Of a stretch of DNA of 37,989 nt, positions 33,237 through 37,989 are shown one piece after another (the stretch's first letter is position 1; the number at the start of each line of letters is the position of its first letter). Position numbers and translations under genes: made by a program. The notes beneath the pieces were generated by a model. The model saw only the letters and a list, made by a program, of their open reading frames with translations. It was not told where the DNA came from and did not search any database. The stretch is from an uncultured Bacilli bacterium (lineage in GTDB: Bacteria; Bacillota_I; Bacilli_A; RF39; UBA660), in assembly GCA_947589675.1 (NCBI GenBank), contig CANQCI010000018.1:1-37989 (forward strand), written 5' to 3'.

Positions 33237-34535
33237 TTAAAGTTCTAAATTATTATTTTCTTTAACAGGATAAGGTTTAACCACCAAAACTGAGGCATTG
33301 GAAAAATCAATGTCAGCCACTAAATCCCGAACCATTTCCCAAGTAATATTTTCATATCGCTCTTTAGCATCACTAATAATACCTCCATAATTAATAATAT
33401 TATCTTGAATTTTTAAATTTACATTTTCCACATCATCAAAATCTAAAATTAACGAAGCTATACAAGCTTTTTTCTTACGATTAAAAGCTTCTTCACTTAA
33501 ATCTAAATCATTAAATTTAGCTTTTATGATATTAATAATTTCCTCAGGATAATCTGTTAAAGCATTAATACAAATAACAATATAATTATCAAAAAATTCT
33601 ACCGAGGATGATAAACTAGTAGCTAAACCTTTCCAAATTAATTCTTGTTTTAAATCTGATGTATCACCAAAATTAACACTGACAAAAATTGATAATAATA
33701 ACTTTAAGGTTAAATCATCATATTTTTTAAATTTAGTTTTCGGAATTTTTATTCCGTATCGTAACCTAGTATCAGATACATTTAAATTAATTTCTTCATA
33801 ACTTTTTACAACTTCTTTAGGTTCTTTTTTCATAATTATTTCGGGATTTAAAAATTTTGGAAATTCTTTTTTATCTAAAGCTTCATCAATTACTTTGCCC
33901 ATTTCATAAGGATTGAAATTACCCGTCAAAGTTAAAAACATATTATGAGGATGATAAAAATTATTATAAACTAATTCTATATCATCCAAAGTAATTTTTT
34001 TAATATCTTCCTCAGTTCCCGTTATAAATCTATTATATTTATAATTATGAAATAAATTATTTAAATGGTGATAAAAAGCATTGTTATAAGCATCATCATA
34101 TACCATATTCGATTCTTCAATAATAATTGGTTTTTCTTTAGCAATAATCTTCTTCGTAAAATAAGGATTATAAACAAAATCGATTAAATGAGCTAAATTT
34201 TCTTTTATATTAGTGGTGGTAAAACATAAATAACTTGTATATTCAAAAGTAGTAAAAGCATTAACATCAGCCCCGGATTTATAATAATAATCATGAGCCG
34301 TCGTATCTTCATTTTCATTAAATTTAATATGCTCTAAAAAGTGAGCTACACCATCGGGAACCCGATATTTTTTATTAGCAATTTTAAATTCAGTATGAAT
34401 TGAACCATATAAAGCGGTCAGGGACATAAAACAACTATTAACTTTATCATTAACCCACATATAAGTTTTTAAACCACTTGGATGTTCATGAACATAAATC
34501 TTTTCATTTAAACCAATTAAATCAATTTCTTTCAT
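33237..34535 (-). CDS. M16 zinc peptidase, YmfH-like (catalytic partner)
   Basis: A 432-aa insulinase-family protein with an intact active site: HFLEH (His65, Glu68, His69) and a downstream Glu in PIIIEES (140/141). The C-terminal half is the second M16 lobe. It overlaps the YmfF-like gene by 14 bp; in Firmicutes this pair is conserved, with one subunit catalytic and one not. The substrate is unknown. The start is ATG 34535 after GGGAGGG inside the upstream gene. Confidence 0.9.
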   Translation of the reverse strand: MKEIDLIGLNEKIYVHEHPSGLKTYMWVNDKVNSCFMSLTALYGSIHTEFKIANKKYRVPDGVAHFLEHIKFNENEDTTAHDYYYKSGADVNAFTTFEYTSYLCFTTTNIKENLAHLIDFVYNPYFTKKIIAKEKPIIIEESNMVYDDAYNNAFYHHLNNLFHNYKYNRFITGTEEDIKKITLDDIELVYNNFYHPHNMFLTLTGNFNPYEMGKVIDEALDKKEFPKFLNPEIIMKKEPKEVVKSYEEINLNVSDTRLRYGIKIPKTKFKKYDDLTLKLLLSIFVSVNFGDTSDLKQELIWKGLATSLSSSVEFFDNYIVICINALTDYPEEIINIIKAKFNDLDLSEEAFNRKKKACIASLILDFDDVENVNLKIQDNIINYGGIISDAKERYENITWEMVRDLVADIDFSNASVLVVKPYPVKENNNLEL

Positions 34536-35796
34536 TATTCCCTCCCTCTAAAGTATAAATAGTATTTATTTTTATTTTTTTAGCAATATCTTGAACTTCT
34601 TTTTTAGTTGTATTTTTAATTAAATCTTTTCTTTCTTCTAAAGATGGTAAATCATCTAAAATTTTAAACATATAATTATTTAAAACAGCGATACTATTAT
34701 CTAAATTATAACTTAAAGCCATAAGTAAGTTTTTCTTAGCATCTTCTAAATTTTCTTCGGTAAAATCCCCATGAGCCATGGCTTTAAGACATTTTTTAAT
34801 TAAGCCAACAGCCTTTTTAACTTTTGAATTATCTAAAGCTACATGAATAATTAATAAATTATCATACTTTAAATACATACTTGTTAAATTATAACATAGT
34901 TGATTTTCTTCTCTAATCACTCGGTATAACATACTCGTAAGTCCCCCACTTCCGAAGATATAATTAAACAAATGAAAACCAACATCTCTTTCTTTCTTAG
35001 TTAAATCTTGAATATTTGCTACCACAGCTAAATTAGCTTGAATAAAATTCCCTGTTGATGATTTAACAAGGGGTTTCTTGCGACTTTTATTAACAACATA
35101 TAACTCATTTTTTTGCTTATTAATAATCCGTAATTTAAAATGTTTTTTAATCATTTCGACAACTTCATCCATATTTAAATTACCAATTAAATAAATATCA
35201 CAAGTGTTTTGTTTAAAAAATTGTTTATAATCTTCATATAAAGAAGAAGGTGTTACTTTATTAATAGTTTCCTCATCTAAAGCTAGAGAAAAAGCTGTCG
35301 GACTGGTAGCATCCATGGCTTTAAAAGCTTCAATAAATAACAGTTTAGTGGGATTATCTTGAACAGCCTTTAATTCTTTACAAAGTCTTTCTTTAATAAT
35401 ATTAAATGTTTTGGGCGAAAATTCTTCATTTTCATGGTCAGGTTTTAAAAGCATTTCCAAAGGAAATTTAATTACTTTCTCTAAATAATCTTTTTCTTTT
35501 ATATATTCTGGAGCAATAAAATCAGCAACAAAGCTCGTATTTAAAGTTTGCCCTGTTTTATTTACAACACTATAAAAAACCATTTTATATAATTCTTCTA
35601 ACGCAATAACTACATCCCGATGTTGAGGATACTTTTTACTTGTTTCACTTAACATATCCCCTAAAAAGACGCTTGATGCTAATTCCTCTTTTTTAATGGG
35701 TTTACGAAAAACTATTTCCATATGACAAGTTTTAAATTTATCAGTTTTAATAGTATGAACATTAAAAGAATTACAATTATAAGATTTATATATCAT
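34522..35796 (-). CDS. M16 family peptidase homologue, YmfF-like (non-catalytic partner)
   Basis: A 424-aa insulinase-fold protein in which the expected HxxEH motif is absent; the corresponding region reads SSVFLGDMLSETSKKYP. The C-terminal lobe has the family FGSGGLTSMLYRVIREENQLCY motif (an Arg-Tyr site shared by M16 proteins). It should form a heterodimer with the catalytic YmfH-like subunit encoded downstream (14-bp overlap, TGA stop). The start at 35796 lies 2 nt after the stop of the HD gene and uses its GAGGTG as RBS, so all three are co-transcribed. Confidence 0.88.
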   Translation of the reverse strand: MIYKSYNCNSFNVHTIKTDKFKTCHMEIVFRKPIKKEELASSVFLGDMLSETSKKYPQHRDVVIALEELYKMVFYSVVNKTGQTLNTSFVADFIAPEYIKEKDYLEKVIKFPLEMLLKPDHENEEFSPKTFNIIKERLCKELKAVQDNPTKLLFIEAFKAMDATSPTAFSLALDEETINKVTPSSLYEDYKQFFKQNTCDIYLIGNLNMDEVVEMIKKHFKLRIINKQKNELYVVNKSRKKPLVKSSTGNFIQANLAVVANIQDLTKKERDVGFHLFNYIFGSGGLTSMLYRVIREENQLCYNLTSMYLKYDNLLIIHVALDNSKVKKAVGLIKKCLKAMAHGDFTEENLEDAKKNLLMALSYNLDNSIAVLNNYMFKILDDLPSLEERKDLIKNTTKKEVQDIAKKIKINTIYTLEGGNNERN

Positions 35797-35798
35797 TT

Positions 35799-36926
35799 TT
35801 ACACCTCTTTCTTAGTATGGAGTTTTTTTAAATATTTATTATATTCATTTATACAAAAATTATCAGTCATACCTGCAATATAATCAATTACAATTCTTTC
35901 TTTACTATTATTTAAATAATATTCTTTATCCATATTCTCTAAATAATTTTTAAAATTCTCATCAAGTTCATTTTTCTTTAATTCTTCTAAATATTCTTTA
36001 AACAAACTATTTAAAATTGTTTTAAAATAATTTAAATTATTTTGATCATTAGCTTTAGCATATATATTTTTTTCATTAAATTCTTTTAATTCTTGCATAG
36101 CTTGATAAATATTATTACTTATTTTTATATAATTTTTATTATAACTATTCTTAACAATATCTAAAATAATTGTATTTATTATCTCATCCGCATTAGTTCC
36201 CAAAATACTTTGGATATTCTTAGGAATATCCTCTTTTTTTAACATTTTTAAAAGAATGGCATCTTCAATATCTTTATAAAGATAAGCAATCAAATCACTG
36301 ATTTTTACAACACACCCTTCCAAAGTCATCGGTTTTAAATCGTTATTTTGATGATATGCTTCTTGATATTCGTTCCAAAACTCCTTACTTGTTTTTACCA
36401 CGGGTTCATAATAAGCTTGTAAATTTTCCCCATTATGACACATGATAGCATCTAAAGTTTGCATTGTAACATTTTGTCCCTTTCCCCCATTTTCTAAAGT
36501 AATTAAAACGCGAACACTTTCAATATTATGTTTAAAATATCCCTCATTATTATTGAGACTAATTTCATTTAATATGGCTTCGCCGACATGACCAAAAGGA
36601 GTATGACCTAAATCATGACCAAGACAGGCGGCTTCCACCAAATCTTCATTGAGATTTAAAGCCCGACTTATAGTTCGGGCTATGTTACTAACATATAATA
36701 CATGTTGCATCCGGCGAGTTAGGTGATCATTAGTTTGCAAGGAAAAAACTTGCGTCTTATGACTATAACGCATAAAAGCTAAAGTGGTGATAATCTTCGT
36801 TATATCATGGAAAAAAGGCGTTTTAAAACTATCTTCTTTTTCAAAACTAATGGCTTTTTCATCACTACAAGCATATGGAGATAAATTTTGATTTTTTTTA
36901 AGCATATTTTCTTTAATATTAACCAT
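35799..36926 (-). CDS. HD-domain dGTP triphosphohydrolase-like protein
   Basis: A 375-aa dNTPase of the dGTPase group, which hydrolyses dNTPs to nucleosides and triphosphate. HD residues are visible: His75 (TRRMQHVLYV), His104-Asp105 (CLGHDLGHTPFGHVGE) and Asp211 (KISDLIAYL). The start is ATG 36926 with GGTGTGA upstream; a start at 37031 would add 35 low-quality residues and overlap the RluA gene. The C-terminal part is divergent and helical. Operon with the two M16 genes downstream. Confidence 0.9.
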   Translation of the reverse strand: MVNIKENMLKKNQNLSPYACSDEKAISFEKEDSFKTPFFHDITKIITTLAFMRYSHKTQVFSLQTNDHLTRRMQHVLYVSNIARTISRALNLNEDLVEAACLGHDLGHTPFGHVGEAILNEISLNNNEGYFKHNIESVRVLITLENGGKGQNVTMQTLDAIMCHNGENLQAYYEPVVKTSKEFWNEYQEAYHQNNDLKPMTLEGCVVKISDLIAYLYKDIEDAILLKMLKKEDIPKNIQSILGTNADEIINTIILDIVKNSYNKNYIKISNNIYQAMQELKEFNEKNIYAKANDQNNLNYFKTILNSLFKEYLEELKKNELDENFKNYLENMDKEYYLNNSKERIVIDYIAGMTDNFCINEYNKYLKKLHTKKEV

Positions 36927-36987
36927 CTTTACATCACACCAATATGATATCATATTTATTTTATTTTCGAAAATATTTTTCCGAAAC

Positions 36988-37629
36988 TTAAAAATTAGTA
37001 AAAAACTTAGGCCAAGGAGCTTCGAAAACAAGTGTTTTTGGCGTATTAGGTATTTTGATGATTAATTTCGAGGCATGGAGGGCTAACCTAGCATAAATAT
37101 TACTTTTGGCAAAGTATTTTTTATCACCAATAATGGGGTGATTGATATAAGCTAACTGAGCCCTGATTTGATTTTTTCGCCCTGTTTCAATGGATATTTT
37201 TAGTAAACTATTTTTTCCCTTTGTTTTTAAAACCTCATAATTAGTAATAGCTAACTTACCAACATCAGCTACATATACTTCTTGGTATTTATTTTCTTTT
37301 AAATAATTTACTAGCCTATCTTGTTTTTTAGGCATTATTCCCTCGATAATAGCTATATATTCTCTTACCTCACAAATATTTGCCCAATTATTTTGCAAAA
37401 GGTGTTTCATTTTTTCATTTTTGGCAAACAAAACTACCCCACTGGTATCTTTATCAAGCCGATGGACAATAAAAACTTTTTGATGCGGATTTTGTTTTTT
37501 AATATATTCTCTTACTTCATGATATAAAGTATTGAATTTTTCTTTATTACTAGCAACAGTTAATAAGCCACTTGGTTTATCAACTACTATTATATTTTTA
37601 TCTTCATAAATTATTTTTAACTTTTTCAT
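36988..37629 (-). CDS. RluA-family RNA pseudouridine synthase
   Basis: A 213-aa enzyme that converts specific uridines in rRNA or tRNA to pseudouridine. The catalytic Asp59 is in HRLDKDTSG (56-64); KPSGLLT at 18-24 and the ETGRKNQIRAQLAYINHPIIGD block near residues 145-170 are family features. It lacks the N-terminal S4 domain of RluC/D, so it is closer to the short RluA/YjbO-type forms. TAGGAT precedes the ATG at 37629. The target position cannot be told from sequence. Confidence 0.93.
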   Translation of the reverse strand: MKKLKIIYEDKNIIVVDKPSGLLTVASNKEKFNTLYHEVREYIKKQNPHQKVFIVHRLDKDTSGVVLFAKNEKMKHLLQNNWANICEVREYIAIIEGIMPKKQDRLVNYLKENKYQEVYVADVGKLAITNYEVLKTKGKNSLLKISIETGRKNQIRAQLAYINHPIIGDKKYFAKSNIYARLALHASKLIIKIPNTPKTLVFEAPWPKFFTNF

Positions 37630-37670
37630 ATTCCTATCCTACTTATTATTTTTTAAGAATTTTTATATTT

Positions 37671-37692
37671 AAAAAGAGGGTTTATTACCCTC
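37671..37692 (-). terminator. Terminator downstream of tRNA-His
   Basis: On the minus strand GAGGGT, a 5-nt loop, ACCCTC, then TTTTT. It lies about 80 nt after the tRNA and separates it from the RluA-type gene. Confidence 0.8.
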
Positions 37693-37769
37693 CTAGATTA
37701 AATTAATTGTATTTCCAGCCAATTTACTTAATCTTATATTATCACACCTATTTGTGTAATAACCTTAAA

Positions 37770-37846
37770 TGGGGCGAAATAAGGGAGTCGAACCCTTGCA
37801 TAACAGAGCCACAATCTGCCGTGTTAACCACTTCACCAATTCCGCC
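37770..37846 (-). tRNA. tRNA-His (anticodon GTG)
   Basis: A cloverleaf can be drawn: acceptor GCGGAAT/ATTTCGC with one G-U pair, anticodon arm CAGA-TTGTGGC-TCTG with anticodon GTG (plus strand 37810-37812), and T arm AAGGG-TTCGACT-CCCTT. The extra G at -1 (37846) pairs with C73, the identity pair of tRNA-His, and CCA is encoded (37770-37772). Confidence 0.97.
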
Positions 37847-37869
37847 ATAATTGCTTGAAATACACTTTA

Positions 37870-37898
37870 AGAATAGCAAATAATTAAGTAAAAATCAA
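37870..37898 (-). promoter_or_regulatory. tRNA-His promoter
   Basis: On the minus strand TTGATT (37893-37898) and TATTCT (37870-37875) are 17 nt apart, about 24 nt before the tRNA 5' end. Confidence 0.6.
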
Positions 37899-37918
37899 GC
37901 CTTTTTAAACAATGTGAG

Positions 37919-37989
37919 TTCTCAGAGTAAATGAAACTTTCATGTAACCAATTTCATTTACTTTGAGAATAGCAATTTCATTAACTTTG
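37919..37989. repeat. Palindrome and 24-bp direct repeat at the right edge
   Basis: TTCTCAGAGTAAATGAAA (37919-37936) is an inverted copy, with one mismatch, of TTTCATTTACTTTGAGAA (37952-37969). A further copy, TTTCATTAACTTTG, begins at 37976, 24 bp after the previous one, and runs out of the window. The arrangement of half sites resembles the arrays before the AAA/DUF4143 genes but with different sequence. Confidence 0.7.

Noticed and set aside
18834-34524. Use of TGA as Trp (code 4)
   Set aside because: TGA ends genes at 18834, 21506 and 34522; the last would otherwise extend far into ymfH. Trp is encoded by TGG, and no gene is interrupted by TGA.

Overview
The window comes from a low-GC, Gram-positive-type bacterium with the standard genetic code. 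Evidence for a Bacilli/Firmicutes-like host includes a LytR-CpsA-Psr (LCP) protein, an LTA-synthase-type sulfatase, EzrA, the YmfF/YmfH peptidase pair, a NifZ/ThiI-type pair, and an Hsp20 gene under a CIRCE operator. Trp is encoded by TGG, and TGA serves as a stop at 18834, 21506 and 34522, so this is not a Mycoplasma/Spiroplasma-type code-4 genome. The gene set and small divergent proteins suggest an uncultured gut lineage near RF39, Acholeplasmatales or Erysipelotrichales. That placement is inference.

Layout. (1) 1-4.9 kb, minus strand: cell-envelope operon (LTA-synthase-like enzyme, small membrane-anchored protein, LCP-PASTA protein). (2) 4.9-9 kb: two-gene operon of a HerA/VirB4-like ATPase and a Cys-rich protein, then two plus-strand genes of unknown role. 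(3) 8.9-11.7 kb: two AAA/DUF4143 ATPases, each preceded by its own family of tandem direct repeats; this looks like an accessory island. (4) 11.8-14.7 kb: CIRCE-controlled Hsp20, then a thymidylate synthase followed by a triple fusion of nucleotidyltransferase, dCMP deaminase and HIT domains. (5) 14.8-17.3 kb, plus strand: a SipW-type secretion module (substrate, signal peptidase, DUF5305 protein). (6) 17.3-21.3 kb, minus strand: a ferritin-like protein and an overlapping operon of radical-SAM DNA modification/repair-type protein, DUF4130 protein and a divergent GroEL without GroES. (7) 21.5-26.1 kb: DUF3800 pair, small helical protein, CmpB-type membrane protein, a single-ring Clp-type AAA+ protein, SDR oxidoreductase and a 66-aa protein. 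(8) 26.1-32 kb, minus strand: EzrA, a pilin-like membrane protein, cysteine desulfurase, ThiI, and an HdeD-type protein. (9) 32-33.2 kb: rpsD with a strong promoter and structured leader, followed by a 380-bp gene-free segment bounded by inverted repeats. (10) 33.2-37.9 kb, minus strand: YmfH, YmfF, dGTPase-like HD protein, RluA-type pseudouridine synthase and tRNA-His, then new palindromic repeats at the right edge.

The most unusual parts are the radical SAM-DUF4130-chaperonin operon, the triple-domain nucleotide enzyme beside thymidylate synthase, the gene-specific repeat arrays in front of the AAA/DUF4143 genes, and a roughly 40-bp repeat that serves as an intrinsic terminator in three places. 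Many genes share one start architecture: a TATAAT-like box about 15-30 nt before the start and a GGTGA-type ribosome binding site, so leaders are short. Several convergent gene pairs share a single hairpin terminator that contains both stop codons.
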